Shown here piece by piece: positions 7,955 through 14,714 of a stretch of DNA of 58,968 nt. Origin of the DNA: a virus. The stretch is from the IMG/VR virus record IMGVR_UViG_3300044809_000038, positions 1 through 58,968 of that record; one strand, written 5' to 3'. Numbering within the stretch: position 1 is the first letter of the stretch; each line of letters begins with the position of its first letter. The translations under genes were made by a program, and so were the position numbers. Below the pieces are notes generated by a model that ran no database searches, was not told the DNA's origin, and worked only from the letters and a program-made list of their open reading frames with translations.

Positions 7955-8278
7955 CTACTCCTGGTCGTGGGCAGCTAGGTGTCCGACTACCGTGCTGAAG
8001 GCCAACGGAACCGCCACGACGGGCCAGAGCGACGGCAGCAGCGACATGATCACTGCGACGCCGGCACTGATCCAGAAGCCGATGCACCACGGACAGTCGA
8101 CTAGGTTGACCAGCGGGTGTTCGGTTGGACGGTTGCGGTTCAGCCTTTCGATCACAGTATCGCGCCAGCGCGGCAACGGCGGCAGGGAGTCGCGGGTCCA
8201 CAGTCGAGTCAGGCGCGCGGCGGCCAGCGCGTTCACGGCCAACCAGACCGGATCGTGCAGCCAGTTCAGGCTGGCCAT
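7955..8278 (-). CDS. DUF1360-like membrane protein
   Basis: A 107-residue protein beginning MASLNWLHDPVWLAV. It has an N-terminal amphipathic/TM helix with AARLTRLWTRD, a central LVNLVDCPWCIGFWISAG segment and a final hydrophobic helix. The (D/E)CPWCxGFW motif after a TM helix is typical of DUF1360, a small membrane family often encoded just upstream of actinophage portal genes. Function is not established. Start chosen at 8278, where the ATG overlaps the previous gene by 13 nt. Confidence 0.7.
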   Translation of the reverse strand: MASLNWLHDPVWLAVNALAAARLTRLWTRDSLPPLPRWRDTVIERLNRNRPTEHPLVNLVDCPWCIGFWISAGVAVIMSLLPSLWPVVAVPLAFSTVVGHLAAHDQE

Positions 8279-8619
8279 TCGAGCAGCCTGCCCGCCCAGC
8301 TCGGATGCCAGCCCTTCAGCGGGTTGCCGCAGCCGCAGCCTCCGCCGCCCGTGATCGTCAACACTTCGCCGGTCTCCAGCGTGACCCACCAACCGGTTGA
8401 GGCCTGCCCCATCGGGCGACGAGTGGCCGCCATGTTGACCTCGGCCCAGAACGCCGGCTCAGGATCGCCCGGTCCGGTCGGGGCCGCCCGGTAGATGAAC
8501 AGGCCCTGGTCGGTGGCGTACGCCTTGCAGCGGTGCCACACGGTCCGGTCCGGCAGTACGACGGAGGTCGGGTAGAAGGTGGCGTAGACGCCGGCCGGCA
8601 CCGGAAGCGTGGTGGTCAT
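8266..8619 (-). CDS. Conserved head-region protein with GCGCG motif
   Basis: A 117-residue protein beginning MTTTLPVPAGVYATFY. Beta-rich N-terminus (VVLPDRTVWHRCKAY), then GEVLTITGGGGCGCGNP near the C-terminus. Proteins with this Cys-Gly motif just upstream of the portal are common in actinophages and uncharacterised; the two cysteines could bind metal or pair. The ATG at 8619 forms an ATGA overlap with the preceding small ORF. An alternative ATG at 8643 would lie inside the upstream hairpin and is less likely. Confidence 0.7.
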   Translation of the reverse strand: MTTTLPVPAGVYATFYPTSVVLPDRTVWHRCKAYATDQGLFIYRAAPTGPGDPEPAFWAEVNMAATRRPMGQASTGWWVTLETGEVLTITGGGGCGCGNPLKGWHPSWAGRLLEWPA

Positions 8620-8804
8620 GCTGCTGATGATACGACGATGCACCCGGCTCCGGGGTATGAACCCAGAGCCGGGTGCATCGCACCAATGCCGGCCGCCGCA
8701 AGCACGAAGCCGATCTTTATGGACAGCGGCAGCGTCGGCGTCTCGGCCTTCGGGGTCAGGCTGCCTCGGCGAACCGGCCGATCAGGTGATGAGCCGCGGT
8801 CCAC
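8616..8804 (-). CDS. Possible small membrane protein spanning a hairpin
   Basis: A 62-residue frame with one hydrophobic stretch (IKIGFVLAAAGIGAMHPAL), ending in an ATGA overlap with the next gene and starting 23 nt inside the previous one. Against it: a perfect 14-bp hairpin at 8637-8679 occupies its last third, and there is no good ribosome site. It may be non-coding spacer. Confidence 0.4.
   Translation of the reverse strand: MDRGSSPDRPVRRGSLTPKAETPTLPLSIKIGFVLAAAGIGAMHPALGSYPGAGCIVVSSAA
8637..8679 (-). terminator. Strong stem-loop ahead of the portal-region genes
   Basis: A perfect 14-bp inverted repeat (GATGCACCCGGCTC / GAGCCGGGTGCATC) with a further GGGT/ACCC pairing inside the loop. 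There is no U-tract in either direction. It lies 17 nt upstream of the ATG at 8619 and may be a terminator of the actinobacterial U-less type, or an mRNA processing/stability element. Confidence 0.6.
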
Positions 8805-9090
8805 GGGGCACCTCCTGCTCGGCCTTGATCTTCACCAGTTCGGCGCTGTAGGCAGCAAACAGGCCGTTGATAGCGCCCGAGACGTCCTGCTGGGCCTGCT
8901 GGGCCCGCCGGTCCTTCTCGGCCGTCACCAGGCCGCCCTGCTCGAACATGGCCAGCGGGAGCGCCACAATCTGCATGATCATGTCGCGGCCGTTCGGGTG
9001 CGCCATCTGGAGCAGCATCGTGGTCGACGGCTCCAGTCGCCGCATGACTCGTGCCGCGATCTCCTCATCCGTCGGCTGCTGGCTTGTCAC
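8782..9090 (-). CDS. Hypothetical helical protein
   Basis: A 102-residue, almost entirely helical protein (TSQQPTDEEIAARVMRRLE at the start, QDVSGAINGLFAAYSAELVK towards the end). The GTG at 9090 overlaps the upstream stop (GTGA), with GGAG 7 nt before. No family recognised. Confidence 0.65.
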   Translation of the reverse strand: MTSQQPTDEEIAARVMRRLEPSTTMLLQMAHPNGRDMIMQIVALPLAMFEQGGLVTAEKDRRAQQAQQDVSGAINGLFAAYSAELVKIKAEQEVPRGPRLIT

Positions 9091-9470
9091 TGCATTGCTC
9101 CTTCCATGATCGGGAAGTGCTCGACGGCCGTGGCGCCGTTCGGGTGGTGGATGGCCAGCAAGTGGCCCTGCCGAAAAACCCACACGGCGTTCTTCGTGTA
9201 GGCGTACGCGTAGTCGGTTTCCGCCGACGTCGCGTGCTCGTGCGGCCAGGTGCGCTGCGTCGCCCAAGGCGAGCGCGGCCAGTGGGCGTCCTGGTTGGCG
9301 TCCAGCATGATCTGCCGGACGCGCTCCAGATACGAGTCCTCGGTGTAGTTGCCGCGCGCCTCACGGAACAGGTTCTCGCTGGCCACGTCGGCCGGCGAGC
9401 CGTAGTCGGTCACGCTGCCCAGCCACTGGGCGCCCGGTCCGCGGCCCAGGTAGAAGTCTGCCTTCGCCAT
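9087..9470 (-). CDS. Conserved actinophage protein (FYLGRGPGAQWLGS type)
   Basis: A 127-residue protein beginning MAKADFYLGRGPGAQWLGS. This N-terminal signature recurs in actinophage head-region proteins of unknown role, followed by a helical TEDSYLERVRQIMLD segment. The C-terminal part (NAVWVFRQGHLLAIHHPNG) is a short beta segment. AGGAGA precedes the ATG. It is probably co-transcribed with the portal operon. Confidence 0.7.
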   Translation of the reverse strand: MAKADFYLGRGPGAQWLGSVTDYGSPADVASENLFREARGNYTEDSYLERVRQIMLDANQDAHWPRSPWATQRTWPHEHATSAETDYAYAYTKNAVWVFRQGHLLAIHHPNGATAVEHFPIMEGAMQ

Positions 9471-9479
9471 GATCGTCTC

Positions 9480-9899
9480 CTAGAGCTGCGTGGCCGTCCA
9501 CACGTGGCCGTCGTCCCCGCGAAGCAGCAGCCCCCGCTGGGTAGTACCGATGCACTCGAACAACGCGCCGACCGAGGCCGGCGTCACCCTGGTCTGCTCC
9601 TGCTTGGCTGCCTCCGCCCTGGCTGCGTACGCCCGGTCGGCGCGGCCGACGTCGCGTGCGGCACGAGCAGCCGCGTTCGTCTCGGTCGTAGTGAGCTTCG
9701 GGCCGCGGTAGATCCAGGCTCGACCCTGGCTGACGATCTCGATCTCCAGGCTGTCGGTGAGCTGCAACACCGTGCGCTGCATCGAACCGCGATTCACTCC
9801 TGAGAACCGCGTCAGCAACTCCTCAATGCTCACGACGGCGTCGCGCCTGCTGTCCAGGTACGCGGCGACGTCGCCGATGATCGTTACCCCTCGTGACAT
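9480..9899 (-). CDS. Hypothetical protein with winged-helix-like N-terminus
   Basis: A 139-residue protein. Residues ~10-68 (VAAYLDSRRDAVVSIEELL, then VNRGSMQRTVLQLTDSLEIE, then GRAWIYRGP) look like a helix-turn-helix with a beta wing, as in small DNA-binding proteins. An Ala/Arg-rich coiled coil and a short C-terminal strand pair follow. The start at 9899 is supported by GGAAGGAC and by the repeated leader element at 9900-9928. It overlaps the 3' end of the upstream frame by 77 nt. Confidence 0.65.
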   Translation of the reverse strand: MSRGVTIIGDVAAYLDSRRDAVVSIEELLTRFSGVNRGSMQRTVLQLTDSLEIEIVSQGRAWIYRGPKLTTTETNAAARAARDVGRADRAYAARAEAAKQEQTRVTPASVGALFECIGTTQRGLLLRGDDGHVWTATQL

Positions 9900-10143
9900 T
9901 TTCAGTCCTTCCCTCAGTGGGTTGTCCCATCTCGCCGGCCGTGTGCCGGGAAGTCTTGTTGGCGACATGCCAGTAGCCGCAGCCGCCCTGGTGGAGACAC
10001 TCGTAGGTGACGAACTCGGCCTGCTCCATGCCGCGCAGTCGCTGGGCCATCTCGTCCATCCGGGTGATGCCGCGCGCCGCGTCGTCCCGCGACAGGTACT
10101 TGATCTTCCCTGGCGTCAGCTCGCACTGCGGTCGACGCTGCAC
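9823..10143 (-). CDS. Conserved small protein, zinc-knuckle-like
   Basis: A 106-residue frame starting GTG at 10143, 2 nt after the upstream stop. The first ~70 residues are the credible part: CELTPGKIKYLSRDDAARGI, TYECLHQGGCGYWHVANK. The CxxGGCGYWHV pattern after a KIKYxSxxDAxRxI stretch is seen in many phage and actinobacterial proteins that look like small zinc ribbons. The last ~35 residues (Arg-rich) overlap the next gene's start, so the protein may in fact be shorter. Confidence 0.6.
   Translation of the reverse strand: MQRRPQCELTPGKIKYLSRDDAARGITRMDEMAQRLRGMEQAEFVTYECLHQGGCGYWHVANKTSRHTAGEMGQPTEGRTENVTRGNDHRRRRRVPGQQARRRREH
9900..9928 (-). promoter_or_regulatory. Repeated leader element (variant)
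   Basis: On the minus strand GGGACAACCC, a spacer and GGGAAGGAC sit just upstream of the ATG at 9899. This is one copy of a leader that recurs before at least six other genes (see 11132, 19082, 19356, 33798, 56616, 56944). The GGAAGGA part doubles as a Shine-Dalgarno site. Confidence 0.5.
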
Positions 10144-10145
10144 CG

Positions 10146-10484
10146 TCAGCCGTCCGCCGTCAGGCCGTTGGCCGTGCTTTCAAGGTCAGTCTTGGCGCCC
10201 TCCAAGGTCTCGGCCAGGTGGGCGCTCAGGTCCAGCGCGGTCGCCATGCGCTCCTCGATCTGGTCGATGAAGTCAGTAGCACGCGAGAACCATTCGCCGA
10301 GGTCGGCCTGCTGCTTGCCGCCGACCAGGCCGAGGTATCCACGTATCGCATCGACCCTGGCCCGAACCATCTCGATCTTGTCCAGGTGCAGGTCGGAGCG
10401 CACGCGTTGGGCCGTCCTCACCGCGTCCTGGCACAGCTCGGCCGCTGCCCTGAGGGCACTGGCAGCCTCGTCTGTGGCGCCCAC
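10146..10484 (-). CDS. Small helical protein, MGxxDEAA family member
   Basis: A 112-residue all-helical protein starting GTG at 10484: MGATDEAASALRAAAELCQD. Its N-terminal signature M-G-x-x-[DE]-[DE]-A-[AG] is shared with five proteins encoded at 15515-17432, so it is an outlying member of that paralogous family. The rest reads as two or three amphipathic helices (QRVRSDLHLDKIEMVRARVD, then DFIDQIEERMATALDLSAHL). Function unknown. Confidence 0.7.
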   Translation of the reverse strand: MGATDEAASALRAAAELCQDAVRTAQRVRSDLHLDKIEMVRARVDAIRGYLGLVGGKQQADLGEWFSRATDFIDQIEERMATALDLSAHLAETLEGAKTDLESTANGLTADG

Positions 10485-10762
10485 TACAGCAGCCCTCCGT
10501 CGAGCTCGCTGGCCTGGGCGTGATTACAGATCCAGCCTTCTTCCGTCATGCGGACCATGTCGCCCTCCTCGAAGCGCTGGTGGCACTTCTTGCTGGAGCA
10601 GCGGCCGGCGAACCGCGCGGGCACCCAGCTCGGCGACGTGACGACTTCTGGCTCTGCTGGCTCGTCGAGCCAGCTCGGGTCGAGGTCGGGCAGCCCCTTG
10701 CACCATGAGCAGTCGCGCAGCACCATCTCGTGCTTACATCTCTCCTCGTCCACGGTGATCAC
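10484..10762 (-). CDS. Zinc-binding small protein
   Basis: A 92-residue protein with two Cys/His clusters: CKHEMVLRDCSWCKGL at the N-terminus and GRCSSKKCHQRFEEGD...WICNHA at the C-terminus. This is the layout of small actinophage zinc-ribbon proteins (CxHG...CxxC, then CxxC...C) often linked to nucleic-acid transactions. GTG start at 10762 with AGGAG 7 nt upstream; the start overlaps the upstream stop (GTGA). Confidence 0.7.
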   Translation of the reverse strand: MITVDEERCKHEMVLRDCSWCKGLPDLDPSWLDEPAEPEVVTSPSWVPARFAGRCSSKKCHQRFEEGDMVRMTEEGWICNHAQASELDGGLL

Positions 10763-10932
10763 GAGTTTCTCCTGTCGATGGCGCGATAGAGCTGGTAGGC
10801 GCCCACGCACACTCCGGTCAGGGCCATCAGTACGACAGCAGCCATGACGATCACCTCGGCGAGGCCGACGAAGATCATGACGCAGACGGTCCATAGCACG
10901 ATGCGCGCCGGGCCGATGTGATGGCAGTGCAC
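10759..10932 (-). CDS. 57-residue two-TM membrane protein
   Basis: A short ORF: MHCHHIGPARIVLWTVCVMI, then FVGLAEVIVMAAVVLMALTG, then a basic C-terminus (YRAIDRRNS). Two hydrophobic helices are obvious. The GTG at 10932 abuts the previous TGA exactly, and the stop overlaps the next GTG, which together support translation. Function unknown. Confidence 0.65.
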   Translation of the reverse strand: MHCHHIGPARIVLWTVCVMIFVGLAEVIVMAAVVLMALTGVCVGAYQLYRAIDRRNS

Positions 10933-11130
10933 TCAGACCACCCAGCCGAAGACCCACAAGACGGCGGTGAGCAGGTGGTTGAGCATGTTCAGCGCGAACC
11001 AGCCGGTCGTCCGGACGACGTACCAGACGTACGCGTCGGCTAGGTGGCCTGGCTCGGTGGCGGCGAAGAACAGCACGATCAGTGCGACGATGCTGATCGC
11101 CGCGGTGCGTCTGGTGGCCTGCTCGGTCAT
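10933..11130 (-). CDS. 65-residue membrane protein
   Basis: It begins MTEQATRRTAAISIVALIVL and has two hydrophobic helices separated by a polar EPGHLADAYVW loop. It is the first gene after the promoter at 11167-11195, is preceded by the repeated leader element, and has a GGGAGA ribosome site. It heads the unit that continues to the portal genes. Function unknown. Confidence 0.7.
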   Translation of the reverse strand: MTEQATRRTAAISIVALIVLFFAATEPGHLADAYVWYVVRTTGWFALNMLNHLLTAVLWVFGWVV

Positions 11131-11131
11131 T

Positions 11132-11156
11132 GGGTTCTCCCGTGTCCGGTTGTTCC
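11132..11156 (-). promoter_or_regulatory. Repeated leader element
   Basis: Minus strand: GGAACAACCGGACACGGGAG followed by AACC, ending next to the ATG at 11130. It is nearly identical to the leader at 56944-56970. It lies between the palindromic promoter and the start codon. Confidence 0.6.
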
Positions 11157-11166
11157 GTACAGCTCG

Positions 11167-11195
11167 ACTCTAGACCCCGAATCGGGGTGTGTCTA
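11167..11195 (-). promoter_or_regulatory. Promoter with palindromic operator in the spacer
   Basis: -35 TAGACA (11195-11190), spacer CACCCCGATTCGGGGTC, -10 TAGAGT (11172-11167). The TAG of the -35 is also the stop codon of the upstream cytidylyltransferase gene (11193-11195), so the unit boundary is compressed to zero. Confidence 0.8.
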
Positions 11196-11690
11196 GCCTT
11201 CGCGCATGAGCCGGATCGACTCGTCGGCGTCGAGGTCGGCCGTGACTCGCCGGCGCAGGTCGGTCGTCGAGATCTCGCGCTGTCGGTTGACGTAGCACAG
11301 CTCTATGCCGTGCTCGTAGAGCCACGTCGGCGTGAACTGCATCTGCGCGTAGTAGTCGCGGCCCGTCTCGGGTGCCCAGTCCGAGCCGATGATCACCAGG
11401 TCCGGCTTCGCCTCCAGGATGGCCGGCTTGCTGTCGGCGCCGCTCACGTTGGGTATCACCTTGCTCACGTAGCGGATCGCCTGGAGCACCTCGGCGCGCT
11501 CCTCGTAGCTGCACACGGGGCGCCGACCCTTGAACTCTTCGACGAACTCGTCCGTGTTCAAGCCGACGATGACCTGGCCGTACGGGTGCCCGGCGGCGAT
11601 ATAGCACTGCCGCAGGAAGTCGACGTGGCCGGCGTGCAACAGGTCGAACGTGCCGCCGGTGTAGACGACGAACGATGTCCGCGGTCGCAT
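11193..11690 (-). CDS. Cytidylyltransferase-like nucleotidyltransferase (TagD/RfaE type)
   Basis: A 165-residue protein with the nucleotidyltransferase signature YTGGTFDLLHAGHVDFL (HxGH at residues 19-22) and ISTTDLRRRV near the C-terminus, the ISSTxIR-type motif of glycerol-3-phosphate cytidylyltransferases. The family condenses CTP or ATP with a phosphorylated alcohol or sugar to make an activated donor. Next to two glycosyltransferases, it probably supplies a CDP- or ADP-activated group for modification of phage DNA, virion or host envelope; the substrate is not readable. ATG at 11690 is coupled by ATGA. Confidence 0.8.
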   Translation of the reverse strand: MRPRTSFVVYTGGTFDLLHAGHVDFLRQCYIAAGHPYGQVIVGLNTDEFVEEFKGRRPVCSYEERAEVLQAIRYVSKVIPNVSGADSKPAILEAKPDLVIIGSDWAPETGRDYYAQMQFTPTWLYEHGIELCYVNRQREISTTDLRRRVTADLDADESIRLMREG

Positions 11691-12412
11691 CACGCCACGC
11701 TCCGTTCCAACTCGCGCCGCAAAGCCGCGACGTCGTCCATCAACCGGGTCGCCTCGTACCGGTAAAAGATCGCCTGGTCGCCGTTCGGATCCTGCTGGCG
11801 GTAGGTGTCGTCCCACTCGCCCTTGTTGACCAGCGGATGCAGGTGCTCGATCACGACGTCGGCGCGATAGGTGAGGTTCGTCGACTCGCCCCAGAGTTTC
11901 CACACGTTGTCGACGTACAGGTGGCCGAGCTCGGGCGGTGCGATGTAGCCCAGCGCGCCGAACACGGTCGAGGTCATCATGCAGGAGGTGGGGATGGACG
12001 CTCCGTGCACGAGGTCGTTGCCGTAGGCGAAGCTGACCGGCCGCTCCCTCAATTCGCCCCAGAGCCGCCAATCCCAGGCTTCGGCACGGGGCACGTGGTC
12101 ATCGCCCAAAACAGCCAGAGCGAAGGACTCAGGGGCCGCTAAGGCCGCCATGCGGTTGAGCGGATAGACAAAACCGCGGTGCACGACGGGGGCCGGCATG
12201 ATCATCAGCCGAACGTCGAGATTGGCGTAGCCGCCCATCTGATTCACTACCCAGCGGTAGCCGCCCATGTCGTCGACCATCGGATCGTCGTCACACACGC
12301 CCACCAGCAGCTGCACGTCCTTCAGGGCACAGGTGCTGTGACATGCCTCGATCAGTCGGGCCAGGCCGCGCGGCCGGCCGCGCGTCGGCACCAGGATCGT
12401 CAGCTCTCTCAT
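11690..12412 (-). CDS. Glycosyltransferase, GT-A/family-2-like
   Basis: A 240-residue protein. The N-terminus MRELTILVPTRGRPRGLARL is the nucleotide-binding start of family-2-like glycosyltransferases. Acidic motifs DDDPMVDD (~41-48) and LGDDH (~102-106) are candidate donor/metal-binding DxD sites. No TM segments, so it is cytosolic. It is the second GT of the 11.2-14.7 kb cluster and adjoins the cytidylyltransferase, which suggests transfer of an activated sugar or polyol. Acceptor unknown. Confidence 0.75.
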   Translation of the reverse strand: MRELTILVPTRGRPRGLARLIEACHSTCALKDVQLLVGVCDDDPMVDDMGGYRWVVNQMGGYANLDVRLMIMPAPVVHRGFVYPLNRMAALAAPESFALAVLGDDHVPRAEAWDWRLWGELRERPVSFAYGNDLVHGASIPTSCMMTSTVFGALGYIAPPELGHLYVDNVWKLWGESTNLTYRADVVIEHLHPLVNKGEWDDTYRQQDPNGDQAIFYRYEATRLMDDVAALRRELERSVA

Positions 12413-12522
12413 CAGAAGACTCCGTTCTCGCCGACGCCCCAGCAGTCCACTGCCAGGAACAGCACCGCCAGTAGCCAGGCGCCGAGCAGACAGAGTTTCG
12501 GCTGGCGCAACAGGATCGTCAC
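12412..12522 (-). CDS. 36-residue single-TM peptide
   Basis: A short ORF: MTILLRQPKLCLLGAWLLAV, then LFLAVDCWGVGENGVF. It starts as GTG overlapping the esterase stop (GTGA) and ends in TGATG with the glycosyltransferase. The tight coupling on both sides and the clear hydrophobic helix support it as a real gene. Function unknown. Confidence 0.6.
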   Translation of the reverse strand: MTILLRQPKLCLLGAWLLAVLFLAVDCWGVGENGVF

Positions 12523-13511
12523 CGGTCCACCAGCGTCCAGTGCGACCAGGCCAGCATGATCACGTCAGCCAGGGGCGACACGTACGACAGCTGGATGTCG
12601 TGGCCGCTCGATACCAGCACGGTCGTCAGGTGCGTGTGGAAGTAGGGCGCCTCCGACGCGCGGAACGTCGCCTGGCTGGCGCAGTTGTCGACGTCGGCTC
12701 CGCAGTAGTGATCGTCCGTGTTGCCGTCCATCAGCAGCACCGGTACCCGGATCTTGATGGACAGGGCGCCCTGGTCGGTCGGCCGGGTCTGCGCCTCACC
12801 CAGGGCCAGCGTGTCCTCCGTGGCCTCGTCGTAGGCGATGACGCGCGGATCAGCCTTCGTCGGGTCGTACACCAGCGCGGCGCGCGTGCCGGGCCTCGAC
12901 GTCAGGTAGCCGGCGTCGAGGCCGGCGAAGCGCTCCAGGTTGCTGGCTGGGTACGTCGTGGCCTTGCTGACGGCGTTGATGACCGAGGTCGTGGTGTGAC
13001 CTGAGCCGGTCAGGATCACCGCATCGGCGTCGTGCGGGTGGGCGGCCAGGTCGCCCTCGACGTACAGCGACCCGTAGCTGTGACCGACGAGCTCGACCGG
13101 ACCGGCGTGCAGCCGGCGAGCCTGCTGGATCACCTGGTGCAGCGCGTCGACCTGCACGGCGTAGGTGTCGTTCGCTGCCAGCTTCGGCCGGAACGAGGCG
13201 CCGTCGCCGATGCGATCGAGGTTCAGCGTGGCGTAGCCGGCTGCGTTCGCCTTGTCGACGTAGGAGTAGGCGCCGCCGAACTGCCGCCAATCCCAGTAGT
13301 CGTGGTTGTAGGTGCCGCCGTGCACCAGGACCTGCAACACCCGATTGGCGCGGCGGGGCACGCAGTACTGCGCCGACACCGCGCCCTGCGTTGTGCCGAG
13401 GCGCACTGTCGAGCAGCTGCGGCCATGGTCGGCTGCCTGGGCGACGGGACCGGCCAGCGGCAGTAGCGCCACCGCCAGCGCGACCGTCAGTAGCTTCTGT
13501 CGGATCTTCAT
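12519..13511 (-). CDS. Secreted alpha/beta-hydrolase (esterase/lipase)
   Basis: A 330-residue protein with a classical signal peptide (MKIRQKLLTVALAVALLPLA, cleavage near AQA-AD). The alpha/beta-hydrolase core shows an oxyanion HGGTYNHDYW motif, nucleophile elbow VGHSYGS (Ser of GHSYG), candidate Asp in LLMDGNTDDHYCG and His in LVSSGHDIQLS. It is predicted to be exported from the infected cell or carried with the particle and to hydrolyse an ester. Actinophage LysB enzymes cleave mycolyl esters, but they usually lack signal peptides, so this may instead act on envelope lipids or competing-phage receptors. AAGGAGAG precedes the ATG at 13511. Confidence 0.85.
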   Translation of the reverse strand: MKIRQKLLTVALAVALLPLAGPVAQAADHGRSCSTVRLGTTQGAVSAQYCVPRRANRVLQVLVHGGTYNHDYWDWRQFGGAYSYVDKANAAGYATLNLDRIGDGASFRPKLAANDTYAVQVDALHQVIQQARRLHAGPVELVGHSYGSLYVEGDLAAHPHDADAVILTGSGHTTTSVINAVSKATTYPASNLERFAGLDAGYLTSRPGTRAALVYDPTKADPRVIAYDEATEDTLALGEAQTRPTDQGALSIKIRVPVLLMDGNTDDHYCGADVDNCASQATFRASEAPYFHTHLTTVLVSSGHDIQLSYVSPLADVIMLAWSHWTLVDR

Positions 13512-13894
13512 CCAGCTCTCCTTGAGGCCTCGGCCCAGGTCTCGATCCGGTAGGACGGCGCGACCAGGAATGGCTTCAGGTCGGCCGGGCAGGTGATCAG
13601 GTGTGACGCGCGGCGGACCCGGACGGCGCGCACGATCCGGAGGGCGTGCTCGTCGGTGAAGCCATCGGCCAGCACCGTGACCCCGTTGGGCCACTGGTGG
13701 AAGTGTTGCGCCGGCTCGCTCAGCGCACCCAGGATGATCTTCTCGGGCCGAGCCGGAATGTAGATCTTCGGCTCGGCGCTGCCGTAGCGACGCCGGTTGA
13801 CCCGTGCCCGGTACCACCCTGGCGGCCTGATCGCGAACAGGTAGCCGGCCACGACAGTGGCGAGCGCCAGCACAATCTGGACAAGGTCACTCAT
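13508..13894 (-). CDS. Membrane-anchored hypothetical protein
   Basis: A 128-residue protein with an N-terminal TM helix (MSDLVQIVLALATVVAGYLF) and a basic juxtamembrane segment. A soluble domain follows (PKIYIPARPEKIILGALSEP, CPADLKPFLVAPSYRIETW). The domain resembles no family I can name. ATGA overlap with the esterase gene and an upstream GAGAGGA site suggest co-expression with the envelope/glycan cluster. Confidence 0.65.
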   Translation of the reverse strand: MSDLVQIVLALATVVAGYLFAIRPPGWYRARVNRRRYGSAEPKIYIPARPEKIILGALSEPAQHFHQWPNGVTVLADGFTDEHALRIVRAVRVRRASHLITCPADLKPFLVAPSYRIETWAEASRRAG

Positions 13895-14106
13895 ATCCGG
13901 CTTCCTCTCTTCGGCATCGGCGTGCCCAGGAGCAGCAGCGCACCCAGGTCGGGCGCAGCAATCTTCAAGTAGGCATCCAGGGCCTGGGCCACGACGAACG
14001 CGCCGGCCGCGGTCTGTGCAGCGCCCACGAAGATGTCCTGATCGCCCTCGTCCGGCTCGATGTAGACGGCACAGCTGTTCTTCGTGCCGGTCCTGCCACG
14101 GCTCAT
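13891..14106 (-). CDS. Hypothetical 71-residue protein
   Basis: It begins MSRGRTGTKNSCAVYIEPDE and continues with an Ala-rich helix (AQTAAGAFVVAQALDAYLK) and a hydrophobic C-terminal stretch (LGALLLLGTPMPKRG). ATGA overlap with the next gene. No recognisable family. Confidence 0.55.
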   Translation of the reverse strand: MSRGRTGTKNSCAVYIEPDEGDQDIFVGAAQTAAGAFVVAQALDAYLKIAAPDLGALLLLGTPMPKRGSRI

Positions 14107-14111
14107 GTCGA

Positions 14112-14714
14112 CTACCACCTGTCCGGTTGGCCTGATGTGTTCGCGCCGTGGTGATACCAGAGCCACGAGCGATCGGGACGGTGCACGATCTTGGCGCCGA
14201 GCTCGATACAGCGCAAGGTGAAGATCCAGTCCTCGCCGCCGGACAGGCCGGCCTCGGGCGTGTCCGGCGTAGCGGCCGGCCACGCGAAGCCAGCTTCCTT
14301 CGCCAGCTCTGTCCGGACCAGCGTGACGATCGTCGTCTGGTGCGGACTGGCCGGGTCGAACGTCTTACCGAAGTGGCCGAGCGGATCGGAGCCGAGCGGT
14401 GAGCCATCGGCATCGACCACGACGTAGTAGCTGTAGACGTAGTCGGCGCCGGTCGCCTCGGCCGTCTCGGCCAGGCCCTCCAGGTGCCAGGGCATCATCG
14501 CGTCGTCGTCGTCGAGAAAGGCCGTCCAGGGCGTCGAGGAGTGCGACAAGGCGAGTCCGCGGTTGATGGCCGCGCCTTCGTGCTCCTGGTCCATACGGAC
14601 GGACAGGGCCCCAGGACAGAGCACCTGAGACCGCACCGACTCGACGGCGCGCTGGAGCATGGCTTCGCGGGTCGGAATCGTCGGAATGACCACCGTGATG
14701 TCCTGGCCCCTCAT
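14112..14714 (-). CDS. Glycosyltransferase family 2-like
   Basis: A 200-residue GT-A protein. It has MRGQDITVVIPTIPTREAML at the N-terminus, acceptor-region GAAINRGLALSHS, the FLDDDDAMMPWHL motif (~66-78) providing the DxD metal/donor site, and GGEDWIFTLRCIELG (~160-174) as the GT2 ED motif region. Cytosolic. It probably works with the second GT and the cytidylyltransferase in one pathway. Overlaps the previous gene by 4 nt. Confidence 0.85.
   Translation of the reverse strand: MRGQDITVVIPTIPTREAMLQRAVESVRSQVLCPGALSVRMDQEHEGAAINRGLALSHSSTPWTAFLDDDDAMMPWHLEGLAETAEATGADYVYSYYVVVDADGSPLGSDPLGHFGKTFDPASPHQTTIVTLVRTELAKEAGFAWPAATPDTPEAGLSGGEDWIFTLRCIELGAKIVHRPDRSWLWYHHGANTSGQPDRW

Noticed and set aside
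8609-8851. Plus-strand 80-codon frame near the 8.6 kb hairpin
   Set aside because: It crosses the inverted repeat, has no ribosome site and lies opposite a plausible minus-strand frame.
12519-13817. Longer esterase frame starting near 13817
   Set aside because: The upstream 102 codons are a shadow of the preceding gene; the ATG at 13511 gives a perfect signal peptide and has a strong ribosome site.
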